Shown: piece by piece, positions 27,398 through 36,578 of the stretch
Position numbering within the stretch: the stretch's first letter is position 1
How the letters are laid out: each line of letters opens with the position of its first letter
Source: Clostridium muellerianum
Lineage (GTDB): Bacteria > Bacillota > Clostridia > Clostridiales > Clostridiaceae
Direction of reading: 5' to 3'
Assembly: GCF_012926525.1 (NCBI RefSeq)
Contig: NZ_JABBNI010000025.1
Span: 248,001-312,000 of the forward strand
DNA: 64,000 nt
Made by a program: the position numbers and the translations under genes
The notes under the pieces: model-generated
What the model was told of the DNA's origin: nothing
The model's input: the letters and a program-made list of their open reading frames with translations, nothing else
The model's database searches: none

Positions 27398-28579
27398 CTA
27401 TTTGCCATTGTACGACTTTTTAAGTAATTCAATTATTTCTTCAATGTTTAGATCTTTAGGGTTTGTACTACTACATCTGTCATTTATAGACTTTTGTGAA
27501 AGTGTAGTCAATTCATCATAAAATTTCTTCTTATCCAATCCTGCTTCTTTAAATGAATTTGGTATTTTAAGATCTTTTAATAGCTTATTTATAGCTGATA
27601 TAAGATTTTTTACTCCCTGTCTCACAGTTGGACATGGAAGTCCCAAAATACTTGCTATTTGTGCATACTTTTTCGCAGCATTACTATCTGAGCAATCTGA
27701 ATAATTGTAAATTGAAGTATTTTTCATATCTGCATTAAATTCTATTACATAAGGTAATAATATAGCATTAGTTCTTCCATGAGAAAGGTGGAATCTTCCT
27801 CCTATTGTATGTGCTATTCCATGATTTATGCCTAATGAAGCTGAATTAAATGCTATTCCTGCCATACAGGATGCATTGTGCATTTTTCTTCTAGCTTCCA
27901 TATTATCCCCCTGCTTATATGCAGCAATTAAATTTTCAAAAACCATTTTTATAGATTTTTCAGCTAAAGCATCTGTATAATCTGTGGACTTTAATGAAAC
28001 GTAAGCTTCAATTGCATGCGTCAAAACATCCATACCTGTATCTGCTGTAATAAAATCTGGAACAGTCTTTACAAGTTCTGCATCAAGTATTGCTTCGTCT
28101 GCTAAAAGTTCATCTGAAATTAAAGGATATTTTATACCTTTTTCTTTATCCGTTATAACTGAAAAATTAGTAACTTCTGATCCAGTACCACTTGTAGTTG
28201 GTATAGCAATAAATTTAACTTTTTTCTTATTTGTACTGCTTTGTAATTGATTTGATATTTTATTTCTAAATAAACGTATAGCTTTTGCTGTATCAATAGC
28301 CGAACCACCACCTAAAGCCACTACAACATCTGGATCAAATTCCATTATAACCTTTACACCTTTAATTATATTTTCTATAGGTGGATCTGGTACTACATCT
28401 GAAAATATTGATAAATCCATATCTGTATTTTTAAATTTATCCACTATCTTATTTATAGAACCTGATTTAACCATAAAAGGATCTGTTACTATAAACACCT
28501 TATTACATTGTAACTCACTCAATCTTTTTAAAGACCCTTCTCCAAAAAAAATACTTGTTTTTAATTTAAAATCTTCCAT
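27398..28579 (-). CDS. eutG: Iron-containing alcohol dehydrogenase (EutG/PduQ-like)
   Basis: A 393-residue iron-type alcohol dehydrogenase. The NAD-binding GGGSAIDTAKAI motif is near residue 95, and metal-ligand histidines occur in the stretch GINHGIAHTIGGRFHLSHG near residue 262. It reduces part of the acetaldehyde to ethanol, regenerating NAD for EutE. Its own promoter and EutV-responsive terminator tie it to the eut system. The ribosome site AAGGAGG is eight bases before the ATG. Confidence 0.9.
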   Translation of the reverse strand: MEDFKLKTSIFFGEGSLKRLSELQCNKVFIVTDPFMVKSGSINKIVDKFKNTDMDLSIFSDVVPDPPIENIIKGVKVIMEFDPDVVVALGGGSAIDTAKAIRLFRNKISNQLQSSTNKKKVKFIAIPTTSGTGSEVTNFSVITDKEKGIKYPLISDELLADEAILDAELVKTVPDFITADTGMDVLTHAIEAYVSLKSTDYTDALAEKSIKMVFENLIAAYKQGDNMEARRKMHNASCMAGIAFNSASLGINHGIAHTIGGRFHLSHGRTNAILLPYVIEFNADMKNTSIYNYSDCSDSNAAKKYAQIASILGLPCPTVRQGVKNLISAINKLLKDLKIPNSFKEAGLDKKKFYDELTTLSQKSINDRCSSTNPKDLNIEEIIELLKKSYNGK

Positions 28580-28607
28580 GTAAATCCTCCTTATGTTTAA
28601 TATTGAA

Positions 28608-28633
28608 ACTCATCCTCCTATGGTCGGATGAGT
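28608..28633 (-). other. Hairpin in the adh 5' leader
   Basis: An 8-bp perfect stem, ACTCATCC/GGATGAGT, with a 10-base loop, lies between the terminator and the adh ribosome site. No U-run. It may protect or process the mRNA end. Confidence 0.4.
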
Positions 28634-28682
28634 AATCTATGGTCTTAAAATCACAGATTTTGAATGTCTGCTTAAATAAAAA

Positions 28683-28715
28683 AGCCCCACAGGAAATTTA
28701 ATTTCCTATGGAGCT
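28683..28715 (-). terminator. Intrinsic terminator in the adh leader
   Basis: AGCTCCATAGGAAAT and its inverse ending GTGGGGCT form the stem, followed by TTTTTT on the minus strand. The 5' side is shared with the second ANTAR hairpin. Confidence 0.85.
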
Positions 28716-28748
28716 ACTCTGCTTCTCTAGAATGTACTTCTTTGTACA
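28710..28748 (-). promoter_or_regulatory. EutV (ANTAR) antitermination site upstream of adh
   Basis: Minus strand: P1 is TGTAC-AAAGAA-GTACA (28733-28748). P2 has loop AGAGTA closed by AGC/GCT (28710-28725), with one mismatch further down the stem. Both loops obey A1/G4. Spacing is seven bases and P2 overlaps the terminator. Confidence 0.82.
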
Positions 28749-28784
28749 CCAATTTTTTTTAATTTTTACAAACTTTCAACTATT

Positions 28785-28813
28785 ATTTTATAATTTTCGA
28801 TTAATTATGTCAA
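28785..28813 (-). promoter_or_regulatory. Promoter of adh/eut operon
   Basis: On the minus strand TTGACA (28808-28813) and TAAAAT (28785-28790) are 17 bases apart, a near-consensus housekeeping promoter just past the scrB stop codon. Confidence 0.78.
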
Positions 28814-28821
28814 TATGTTTT

Positions 28822-30309
28822 TTATATATTCCATTTCAATATTTTATTTATTTTTACGCTGCCACCTCTAGCAAAAAACTTTATACCAGTACTATTTTTT
28901 TCAGGATAAATTCTAGCCGAAAAAACTTCTTCACCATCATTTACAAATATCTCTATAGAAGAAGTATCCATGAAAATATTCAATTTCAATTTTTCACAAA
29001 AATCTACTTTACACTTTCTTATGCCTTTATAACCTTTTCCACTATTATCTCTATCTAGTATAAACTTATCATCATTTAAATTATATGATAATGTAGTATA
29101 TTCCTTGTTATCCTCTGAACACCTTACCTTTATACCCATTTCCTCTAAATTGCTTATTTCATTTAATTCAAATTCCACATAAAGCTCTAAAACATCCCCT
29201 TGAATATTTTCAAGCTGAATTTCTTCATTATCTATTATTATATCATTATATGAAATTTCTTCTTTTCTAAGTAATTTCATTTCTTCTACAGGGTTTTGAT
29301 ACAATTTCTCACCTTTAAGTTGTAATACTCTTGGAATAGTCATTGTATGTAGCCATCCATGTTGTACTGTAGGATGTTCATCTCTGTCTGGAAGTCCCAT
29401 CCATGCTATTAAAATTCTTCTTCCCTTATCATCTATAGTTGTTTGTGGCGCATAAAATTCAAATCCTCTATCTAATTCTACAAACTTTCCATGATCCATT
29501 TTTCCTGTATCATAATTCAATTTTCCTATAAAATATCCTGATTGATATATATTATTATATAAATCACCTTTTGCCTCTAACCCTTGAGGACAGGTTATTA
29601 AAACATCTTTACCGTCTAAATGAAAAAGATCAGGACATTCACACATATATCCAAGGTTTCCTAAGCCATTTATATTTGAACCTGTTACTTCTCCTATAAG
29701 ATCCCATTTCTTTAAGTTTTCCGATTTAAATAATAAAACTCTTCCTTCCATTTTTGTAGTTTGAGTGCCCAATACTGCATACCACAACTCTTCATTTTTC
29801 CAAACCTTAGGATCTCTAAAATGTCTGGTATATCCTGATGGTTGATTACTGATTACTGGATTATTTTCATACTTTTCAAAATTTATGCCATCCTTACTAA
29901 AAGCTAAACATTGATAAGTTTCTCTATTTTCTTCTTTATCTTTAACATTTCCAGTATACATAATAGTTAAAACACCATTATTATTAACTGCACTGCCAGA
30001 ATAACACCCATGAGTTTCATACCAATTGCTTGGAATCAATGCTATAGAAGCATCTCTCCAATGAACTAAATCTTTACTTTTAACATGTCCCCAATGCTTT
30101 GATGCATGTTTAGTACCAAAAGGATTTAATTGATAAAACAAATGATATTCACCATTTATACATATAAAACCATTAGGATCATTTAAAAGTCCTGCTGGAG
30201 GCATTATATGATATTTTAGTCTGTAATAATCAGATTCTACTATTGGCTCCATCTTTTTCATACTTTCATAAGCCTTTTTTAATAATTGTTCATTTCTATC
30301 TATATTCAT
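28822..30309 (-). CDS. scrB: Sucrose-6-phosphate hydrolase
   Basis: A 495-residue glycoside hydrolase family 32 enzyme that cleaves sucrose 6-phosphate to glucose 6-phosphate and fructose. The nucleophile motif LLNDPNGF is near residue 40, FRDPKVW near residue 163 and the acid/base motif ECPDLF near residue 224. All three carboxylates are present. A beta-sandwich domain makes up the C-terminal ~150 residues. It is the last gene of the sucrose operon, with no signal peptide, so it acts on sugar delivered by the PTS. Confidence 0.93.
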   Translation of the reverse strand: MNIDRNEQLLKKAYESMKKMEPIVESDYYRLKYHIMPPAGLLNDPNGFICINGEYHLFYQLNPFGTKHASKHWGHVKSKDLVHWRDASIALIPSNWYETHGCYSGSAVNNNGVLTIMYTGNVKDKEENRETYQCLAFSKDGINFEKYENNPVISNQPSGYTRHFRDPKVWKNEELWYAVLGTQTTKMEGRVLLFKSENLKKWDLIGEVTGSNINGLGNLGYMCECPDLFHLDGKDVLITCPQGLEAKGDLYNNIYQSGYFIGKLNYDTGKMDHGKFVELDRGFEFYAPQTTIDDKGRRILIAWMGLPDRDEHPTVQHGWLHTMTIPRVLQLKGEKLYQNPVEEMKLLRKEEISYNDIIIDNEEIQLENIQGDVLELYVEFELNEISNLEEMGIKVRCSEDNKEYTTLSYNLNDDKFILDRDNSGKGYKGIRKCKVDFCEKLKLNIFMDTSSIEIFVNDGEEVFSARIYPEKNSTGIKFFARGGSVKINKILKWNI

Positions 30310-30363
30310 ATTTAAATCACTATTCCTTTGTATTCTATTAACCTTAGATTTAAAAATATTTAA

Positions 30364-31320
30364 TTATAGTTTTTCTATTTCTTTTAATGTTGGTAGCGCT
30401 GCTATAGCTCCTAACTTTGTACATACAATAGCTCCTACCTTATTTGCAAAACCAGTTATTTCCTCAATTTTATCAAATCTTTCTATTAAAGACTTAGGAT
30501 CTTCAAGTTTAGCTGTTTTATATAAGAATGCTCCAACAAAAGCATCTCCCGCACCTGTAGAATCTATAGATTTTATTTTTATACTACTAACTGTAGTGCA
30601 TAATTTCCCATTTGATATTAAAGTACCTTCTTTGCCTAAAGTTACAGCTACAATTTTAGCTCCTAACTTATGAAATATCTCTAGACCTTTATTTAAATCA
30701 TCTGTTCCTGATATAATTTTTATTTCCTCATCACTTACCTTTACAAAATCAGCATACTTCATACAGAATTTAGATACCTCTATAAATTCTGTATCCCTTC
30801 CTTTCCACAAATCTACTCTATAATTAGGATCAAAAGCTATAAATATATTTTCTTTTTTAGAAACTTCCATAATTTTTAAATAAGTTTCTTTTGATTTTCC
30901 CCCAAGAAGTGCTGTAGCAGATCCAAAATGTATTATCTTTGAAGCCTTTATTTTTTGCTCTTCTAATTCTTCATATTTTAATAATCCATCTGCACCTCTA
31001 TTGAATATAAAATCTCTTTCCCCATCAGATTTTAAAGAAACAAAAGCTAAAGTAGTATTTGAATTCTCATCCATAATTAACATAGAGGTATCTACATTTA
31101 CCTGATCTAAAGTATCCTTTAAAAACACTCCAAAAGCATCTTTTCCAACTTTGCCTGCAAATAAAGCCTTTCCACCTAACTTAGCTATAGCTGCTGTAAC
31201 GTTAGCAGGTGCTCCCCCTGCTTTTTTAACAAAATTACTTCCTTCAGATAATGTAGAATTAACATCCGAACAGATAAAATCAATAAGTAGTTCACCTACA
31301 CATAATATACTATTATTCAT
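30364..31320 (-). CDS. scrK: Fructokinase (PfkB family)
   Basis: A 318-residue ribokinase/PfkB-fold sugar kinase. The N-terminal [16 protein letters not shown] motif (residues ~35-50) and the C-terminal [14 protein letters not shown] motif near residue 250, containing the catalytic Asp, are intact. In this operon it phosphorylates fructose released by ScrB. It is preceded by an intercistronic hairpin and followed by scrB after about 54 bases. Confidence 0.92.
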   Translation of the reverse strand: MNNSILCVGELLIDFICSDVNSTLSEGSNFVKKAGGAPANVTAAIAKLGGKALFAGKVGKDAFGVFLKDTLDQVNVDTSMLIMDENSNTTLAFVSLKSDGERDFIFNRGADGLLKYEELEEQKIKASKIIHFGSATALLGGKSKETYLKIMEVSKKENIFIAFDPNYRVDLWKGRDTEFIEVSKFCMKYADFVKVSDEEIKIISGTDDLNKGLEIFHKLGAKIVAVTLGKEGTLISNGKLCTTVSSIKIKSIDSTGAGDAFVGAFLYKTAKLEDPKSLIERFDKIEEITGFANKVGAIVCTKLGAIAALPTLKEIEKL

Positions 31321-31328
31321 ATTTTATC

Positions 31329-31370
31329 TTTAGTGAGAGCTTGTATAATAAGTCTCAAACTCTCACTAAA
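31329..31370 (-). other. Intercistronic hairpin between scrA and scrK
   Basis: An 11-bp perfect stem, TTTAGTGAGAG/CTCTCACTAAA, around a 20-base loop, a few bases before the scrK start and without a U-run. It may set the relative amounts of transporter and enzymes by RNA processing or partial termination. Confidence 0.5.
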
Positions 31371-31447
31371 ACTCACTTCCCTTCTTTAATACCTTTTATG
31401 ATTCTGCGGACATTGATCCAATGTTCCAAAAATTACATATCCATGCT

Positions 31448-33346
31448 TTAAGCCTTATTACTTCCTACCAATATAAATTCATCATTTAATTCTATTTTTC
31501 CTTTTTTTATTCCTTTTACAAACTTGAAATTATCAGTATTAGTTACAACTACAGAAGTTATAGACGATTTTGCTTTTTCTTTTACTAAATCCAAATCTAC
31601 TTCTAATAATTTATCTCCAGCTTTAACATAATCACCACTTTTTGCAAAAGCTTTAAAACCTTCTCCATTCATTTTTACTGTATCTATTCCCACATGAATT
31701 AATACTTCAATACCAGATTTACCTTCTATAGCTACAGCATGTTTTGTTTCAAATAAATGTGCTATTTTCCCTTCAATAGGTGATACAACTATACCATCTT
31801 CAGGATCTATAGCCATACCTTCACCTAATAATTTTGCTGCAAAAGTTTTGTCTGGCACTTCTGTCAAATCTATTGATTTTCCATTCATTGGAGCTACTAA
31901 TTTTTCAATGCTATCTACATTATTAATAATTTCTTCTTCTACTTCTTCATTATCATCATTCTTATTACTTTTTACTTCAACTTCATCTTTAAAGCCAATT
32001 ACTATAGTTACAATGAAAGCTCCTACAAAGGCTAAGACTAAACCTATTAAATAATTAATTATTGATCCTTGTTTTACAATAGCAGTTCCTGGAATGCCTG
32101 TAACTCCCACTGCAGTCATAGCTACTTTAGTAAATACTACATAAGCACCTCCTATTGCACCTCCTACAGCTGCTGCAATAAATGGTTTTCCAAATCTTAA
32201 ATTTACTCCAAATATAGCAGGTTCTGTAATTCCCAGTAAACAGGATAATGATGCTGGAACTGCAATAGATTTTATTTTTTCGTTTTTCGTTTTAAAGTAC
32301 ACTGCTAAAGCTGCTCCACCTTGTGCTACATTTGCCATAGACCAAATTGGTAATAAAAAGTTCTTACCAATGTGTGGATTAGCTAAAAGTCCTGCTTCAA
32401 TAGCATGGAAGCTATGATGTACTCCTGTTATTACTATAGTAGAATATAATCCTCCGAGTACAATACCTGCGAAAAATCCTGCTCCATTATATAAAGATTG
32501 AAGTCCTAATGATATTCCATCACCGATAAATCTTCCTGCCGGTCCTATAACAAACATTGAGAAAAATGCACTAATCATTAAAGTTAAAAATGGAGTTACA
32601 AGTATATCTAATACATTGGGAATTACTTTTCTAAGTGATCTTTCTATATATCCCATTACCCAGACTGCTATAAGTATAGGTAAAACGGTTCCTTGATATC
32701 CTACCATACTAAGATGTAAACCAAAAATTGTTATACTGTTTTTTATACCTTCACCTAGTGTCCATGCATTTTGCAAACTAGGATGAATCATAATTGCACC
32801 TAAAGCTGCTGCTAAAAATGGATTTGTATTAAATTCTTTAGCTGCACTAAAAGCTATTAGAACTGGTAAAAATACAAAAGCTGCATTGGAGAACATATCC
32901 AAAAGTACAAACATACCACTTTTTGAATTTATCCATCCAAAAGTACTGCACATCCCTAAAACACCCATTAAAAGTCCACTAGCTACTATGGCTGGTATTA
33001 TAGGAACAAATATGTTAGATAAGACTCTAGCAAACTTTTGCAATGGATTCATATTTTTCATAGCTGCCTTTTTTGCTTCTCCCATGCTAGATTTTGAAAT
33101 ATTTGTACCTGATACTAAAGCATCATAAACTTTATTTACAGCTCCCTGACCTATAATTATCTGAAGCTGACCTGCACTTTCAAAAACACCTTTAACTTCT
33201 TCCATAGCTTCCAATTTACTTTTATTAGCTTTTTTATTGTCTTTTAAAACTAAACGTAACCTTGTAGAACAATGAGCTGCACTTTCAATATTTTTTTCTC
33301 CACCAACTAATGGTAAAATTTCTTTTGCTAATTTATTATAATCCAT
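31448..33346 (-). CDS. scrA: Sucrose-specific PTS EIIBCA
   Basis: A 632-residue PTS permease with domains in the order B-C-A. The EIIB cysteine is in SAAHCSTRLRL near residue 26. The membrane EIIC domain spans about residues 100-460 with ten segments. The glucose-type EIIA domain has its active histidine in LIHVGIDTVKMNG near residue 580. It imports and phosphorylates sucrose. ATG at 33346 is chosen because AAGGAGG lies eight bases upstream; the frame is open 13 codons further but without a ribosome site. The presence of EIIA makes it self-sufficient. Confidence 0.92.
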   Translation of the reverse strand: MDYNKLAKEILPLVGGEKNIESAAHCSTRLRLVLKDNKKANKSKLEAMEEVKGVFESAGQLQIIIGQGAVNKVYDALVSGTNISKSSMGEAKKAAMKNMNPLQKFARVLSNIFVPIIPAIVASGLLMGVLGMCSTFGWINSKSGMFVLLDMFSNAAFVFLPVLIAFSAAKEFNTNPFLAAALGAIMIHPSLQNAWTLGEGIKNSITIFGLHLSMVGYQGTVLPILIAVWVMGYIERSLRKVIPNVLDILVTPFLTLMISAFFSMFVIGPAGRFIGDGISLGLQSLYNGAGFFAGIVLGGLYSTIVITGVHHSFHAIEAGLLANPHIGKNFLLPIWSMANVAQGGAALAVYFKTKNEKIKSIAVPASLSCLLGITEPAIFGVNLRFGKPFIAAAVGGAIGGAYVVFTKVAMTAVGVTGIPGTAIVKQGSIINYLIGLVLAFVGAFIVTIVIGFKDEVEVKSNKNDDNEEVEEEIINNVDSIEKLVAPMNGKSIDLTEVPDKTFAAKLLGEGMAIDPEDGIVVSPIEGKIAHLFETKHAVAIEGKSGIEVLIHVGIDTVKMNGEGFKAFAKSGDYVKAGDKLLEVDLDLVKEKAKSSITSVVVTNTDNFKFVKGIKKGKIELNDEFILVGSNKA

Positions 33347-33429
33347 ATTAATTTTCCTCCTTACATGTTTAATAAATAACATCAAATTTGGCGCCTACAA
33401 TTTAATGTTTTAATTTTAAATTTAATATA

Positions 33430-33503
33430 AAAAAACCTAAATTGATTAAAATACATTTAAACTTAAATTTAGCTTAAATATATATTAATTCAATCTAGGT
33501 TTT
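33430..33503 (-). terminator. Terminator in the scrA leader
   Basis: AAAACCTAGATTGAATTAAT and its partner ending CAATTTAGGTTTTTTT form a long stem with a U-run on the minus strand. The upstream strand overlaps the RAT at 33498-33524. Confidence 0.8.
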
Positions 33504-33524
33504 GCCTGACAACAGTAACAATCC
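33498..33524 (-). promoter_or_regulatory. RAT antiterminator site for scrA
   Basis: Minus strand GGATTGTTACTG...CAGGCAAAACC is the ribonucleic antiterminator consensus bound by LicT/SacT/SacY proteins. It lies immediately after the regulator stop codon and overlaps the scrA terminator. Confidence 0.9.
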
Positions 33525-33531
33525 TAATCTA

Positions 33532-34374
33532 TTAATTTTTTAAAGCAGATATTACTCTCTGCAAATGTAAACTTAGATAAACTATTTCTCCATCACTTAC
33601 CATATAATCATAATTCTTTTCTATATATGCTTTAATTTTTAAAGTACAATTATAAGCATCTTTATAATTTTCTTTTACTAATTTTAAAAATGAAACCTCT
33701 TCTTCTGATAAATGCTTTTTACTCATAACTCTTTGAGCAAAATATTTTAAATGTGTGACTAATCTATCATAGGAAATATCCTCTTCTACAAATTCTATAG
33801 TAAAATAATATTTAATTATATTTAGTATATCTTGTATTATAGAAGTTATATTCATAGTATTGGCCATATTTTGTCCTATAGTTGCATTAATTAAATGTAA
33901 AGCTATGAATCCAGCTTCATCTTCTTTCATTTCAATATTTAATTCATCTTTTATAAATTTTAAAGCCCAAAGCCCAATCTCATATTCCTTTTTATGAATT
34001 CTTTGTATTTCCCAAAGCAAATGATTTTCTATATATATGCCTGATATTGATCTTTTTATAGCAAAAGCTAAATGGTCTGTTAAAGCTACATATATATGAT
34101 CATCTAGTTTATTATCTAAAACTTCTCTTGCATGACTTATTAGCTTTTCAGACACTTTTATGTATTCAAGTGGTATTTCATTTATAAGCTTTTGAAACTT
34201 TACATTTTCATTTTTATTTTCTATAGAAAATACTTTCTCAATTTTTGACTCATCTAAATTTTCTCCAATATTTTTTTTAAAAGCAATCCCTCTACCCATG
34301 ATAACTTTTTCTAAACCAGTAGTTTCATCTATGATAGTAACTACATTATTATTCAGTATCTTTTTTATTACCAT
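33532..34374 (-). CDS. sacT: LicT/SacT family transcription antiterminator
   Basis: A 280-residue BglG-family antiterminator. The N-terminal co-antiterminator RNA-binding domain (residues 1-55, IKKILNNNVVTIIDE...VIMGRGIAF) is followed by two PRD domains with conserved His pairs (DHLAFAIKR, LHLINA, LHLQRV). PTS phosphorylation of these controls dimerisation. It binds the two RAT sites at 33498-33524 and 34481-34509, allowing expression of itself and the sucrose genes. ATG at 34374 has GGAG eight bases upstream; longer in-frame starts lack one. Confidence 0.92.
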   Translation of the reverse strand: MVIKKILNNNVVTIIDETTGLEKVIMGRGIAFKKNIGENLDESKIEKVFSIENKNENVKFQKLINEIPLEYIKVSEKLISHAREVLDNKLDDHIYVALTDHLAFAIKRSISGIYIENHLLWEIQRIHKKEYEIGLWALKFIKDELNIEMKEDEAGFIALHLINATIGQNMANTMNITSIIQDILNIIKYYFTIEFVEEDISYDRLVTHLKYFAQRVMSKKHLSEEEVSFLKLVKENYKDAYNCTLKIKAYIEKNYDYMVSDGEIVYLSLHLQRVISALKN

Positions 34375-34436
34375 ATGTATCACTCCACTATTAAAGTATA
34401 CTGTATGTATCAAATGATTTTATTTTATAAAATAAT

Positions 34437-34486
34437 AAAACCTAAATTAAAACAAACAAAAACATGTTTACTTTAATTTAGGTTTT
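34437..34486 (-). terminator. Terminator in the sacT leader
   Basis: AAAACCTAAATTAAAG... and its inverse CTTTAATTTAGGTTTT form a long stem-loop that overlaps the RAT site. It attenuates the antiterminator's own gene. Confidence 0.8.
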
Positions 34487-34509
34487 GCCTGCATAACCAG
34501 TAACAATCC
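34481..34509 (-). promoter_or_regulatory. RAT antiterminator site for sacT
   Basis: Minus strand GGATTGTTACTGGTTATGCAGGCAAAACC split here as GGATTGTTACTG and GCAGGCAAAACC matches the RAT consensus and implies autoregulation of sacT. Confidence 0.92.
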
Positions 34510-34531
34510 TCAATTAACTTATTATAGATTG

Positions 34532-34560
34532 ATGATAACATTTTCACTGAAGCTTGTCAA
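34532..34560 (-). promoter_or_regulatory. Promoter of the sucrose operon
   Basis: On the minus strand TTGACA (34555-34560) and TATCAT (34532-34537) are 17 bases apart, directly upstream of the sacT RAT. Confidence 0.78.
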
Positions 34561-34587
34561 TACTAGTTGCTATAATTTTTTACTAAA

Positions 34588-34614
34588 ATATTGCGAAGCT
34601 TTGCTTCGCAATAT
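34588..34614 (-). terminator. Terminator-like hairpin after the DUF4397 gene
   Basis: A perfect 12-bp stem, ATATTGCGAAGC/GCTTCGCAATAT, with a three-base loop, followed on the minus strand by TTTTAGTAAAAAATT. The U-run is weak. Confidence 0.55.
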
Positions 34615-34637
34615 GCTTACTTTGTAAATAATCTATT

Positions 34638-35285
34638 TTAAAACTTTAAATATGTGTTTCCATCTAATGGTATTAAAACTTGCAATTTAGGTTCTCTACT
34701 TACTAAACCTACTGCATAAATAGTGTAAAACCTATTAGGTCTAAATCTAGTATTAGGTAAAAGTAATACTTTTTTATCTGTACCTGCTACTCTTACCTGG
34801 AAATTATAATTTCCTGGACGAATTTCTTTATATCTAGTAACTTCACCATAAGAAACATCTTTAAAAATTATATCTCCATTTGACAGAGTAATGTCTACTG
34901 CAGGAGCTCCTGGAGATAGATGAACAAATCTAACTTTAGTTCTTCCTGGTCTTAAAGGTTCTAAAGTATCTTCTATGGCTTTCAAGTCTAAATTAGGCAT
35001 TATACCTATTGCAGCTAAAGTAAGTATTTTACTTTCAGGTATAATTAAATCACTGCTTATTAATGGATTATTTTTAGTACCTCTTCTAAAAACCTCAACT
35101 TTATGCTTTCCTGATGATACCTTTATATAATTTGAAAAACCTTTAAATCTAACATTTGATACTATAATAGTATTGTCAACATAAACATCTACTGTTGGTG
35201 CATCTGGTGCTGCATGAAAAACTCTAATGTATGAGTATGGTGGTCCCTGTCTAAAGAACCTATTGTAGTAAGGACAAAATAGCAT
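34638..35285 (-). CDS. DUF4397 domain protein
   Basis: A 215-residue protein made of two DUF4397 immunoglobulin-like repeats. The first is marked by RVFHAAPDAPTVDVYVD (residues ~20-36) and the second by RFVHLSPGAPAVDITLSNG (~120-138). DUF4397 domains are usually in secreted or surface proteins. Here there is no signal peptide; the N-terminus is Cys/Tyr/Arg-rich (MLFCPYYNRFFRQGPPY). In clostridia such proteins are candidates for spore or surface layers, but no function is established. ATG at 35285 is supported by AAAGGTGA; a GTG three codons earlier overlaps that site. It appears monocistronic. Confidence 0.75.
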   Translation of the reverse strand: MLFCPYYNRFFRQGPPYSYIRVFHAAPDAPTVDVYVDNTIIVSNVRFKGFSNYIKVSSGKHKVEVFRRGTKNNPLISSDLIIPESKILTLAAIGIMPNLDLKAIEDTLEPLRPGRTKVRFVHLSPGAPAVDITLSNGDIIFKDVSYGEVTRYKEIRPGNYNFQVRVAGTDKKVLLLPNTRFRPNRFYTIYAVGLVSREPKLQVLIPLDGNTYLKF

Positions 35286-35346
35286 TAAAATCACCTTTTA
35301 ACATTATTACACTTTAATATTATATGCCATTATGATTTTTTTGTTA

Positions 35347-36576
35347 TCAAAAACAAAGTCTAATTATAAAATTAAATATAATTGCTAATATACTAAAATC
35401 TGAATCAGCATAACAAGTTCTCATAAGTCCTATATGTGGTTTTAATATAGGTAGTAGAAATATGGGTAATATAGTAATAATTATTCCATGTACAAATGAA
35501 GATATTACGGCTCCCTTTTTTCCTGAAACAGAATATCCAAAAATACTAGCAGTACCACCAGAAAATAAATGGGCAGTAACAGCTGGAACAACTATGATAG
35601 TTTTAAGATTTATTTGAATAAAAAATGTTATTATCCCTGCTAAAAGACTACATATAAAACCCAGCATCACCATTTCAGGCTTGTATACAAAAAATACAGC
35701 TGCATCCATAGCTGGTTTAGCATTAGATATAATTTTTTCTGCAATTCCTTTAAAAGAATACAATATTTCATCTGTCATCATTCTAACACCTAAAACTATT
35801 AGATAAAAAGAAACAGTGAAATTCATACTATATTTAAAGGCTATGTATAACTTATTTGTTTCTCCTGTAAAATCATTTAAAAAACCCTTGTCTACATTTA
35901 TTATAGCTAAAAAGTATATTATAAACATGCTTACTGCCATAAGCACATTACTATCCCTCATAAATGAAATTTTATTTTTTCTTTTTTCTATTTTGTCAGA
36001 CTTTTTGAATAAGAAGGCACACATTCCTCCAACAATACAAGCAAAACTTCCAAAATGAGCTAACCCTATATCATCTCTTTTTGATACTTTTTTAATAAAT
36101 GTTGACGTAATAAAAGGTAATATACTCATGAAAATTCCTAAATACGCTCCTGCTAATATAACAGATGCTTTTGAATTCTTATTGTTAATTAATATAGCCA
36201 GCATCCCTGCCATATAAAAAATATAATATCCATTTAAGAAAATATACTTTATTTTTGTAAATTTACATATGATGATGTTAACTGTCATAGCAATAAGCAT
36301 TATAAAAAATACATTTTTTCCATTAGTATTACCTGTTATATTTATCATAGTTTCATTACTTGGAATAATATCAAATGCCTGCACTGATCTTCTTATAATA
36401 AGACTGAGCACACCTAATGTATTTGTAGCCATAGTAGCTCCAAAATTTATTATTGTATATCCCATGCTTACTTTTATTAAAGAAACAATTATAGTTTTAA
36501 AGTTTTTTCTTTGTACTATAAGACCTAATGCAACAATGATTACTAGAAACACATCACTTTTCATTAAAGTCTCCAT
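35347..36576 (-). CDS. PTS EIIC, ascorbate/UlaA family
   Basis: A 409-residue membrane protein with about ten segments. The opening VIIVALGLIVQRKNFKTIIV, the VPSNE-like IIPSNETM near residue 73 and KYIFLNGYYIFYMA near residue 110 match the UlaA/SgaT family of ascorbate-type EIIC proteins, not the galactitol or glucose families. The substrate is unknown. It follows the EIIB gene by two bases and shares the operon with a PRD regulator that carries an EIIA domain. Confidence 0.75.
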   Translation of the reverse strand: METLMKSDVFLVIIVALGLIVQRKNFKTIIVSLIKVSMGYTIINFGATMATNTLGVLSLIIRRSVQAFDIIPSNETMINITGNTNGKNVFFIMLIAMTVNIIICKFTKIKYIFLNGYYIFYMAGMLAILINNKNSKASVILAGAYLGIFMSILPFITSTFIKKVSKRDDIGLAHFGSFACIVGGMCAFLFKKSDKIEKRKNKISFMRDSNVLMAVSMFIIYFLAIINVDKGFLNDFTGETNKLYIAFKYSMNFTVSFYLIVLGVRMMTDEILYSFKGIAEKIISNAKPAMDAAVFFVYKPEMVMLGFICSLLAGIITFFIQINLKTIIVVPAVTAHLFSGGTASIFGYSVSGKKGAVISSFVHGIIITILPIFLLPILKPHIGLMRTCYADSDFSILAIIFNFIIRLCF

Positions 36577-36578
36577 AT

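Noticed and set aside
12477-28820. Cobalamin riboswitch controlling the eut operon, as in Enterococcus EutX
   Set aside because: No B12-box or matching long leader was seen in the eut spacers; regulation appears to be by EutV sites only within this window.
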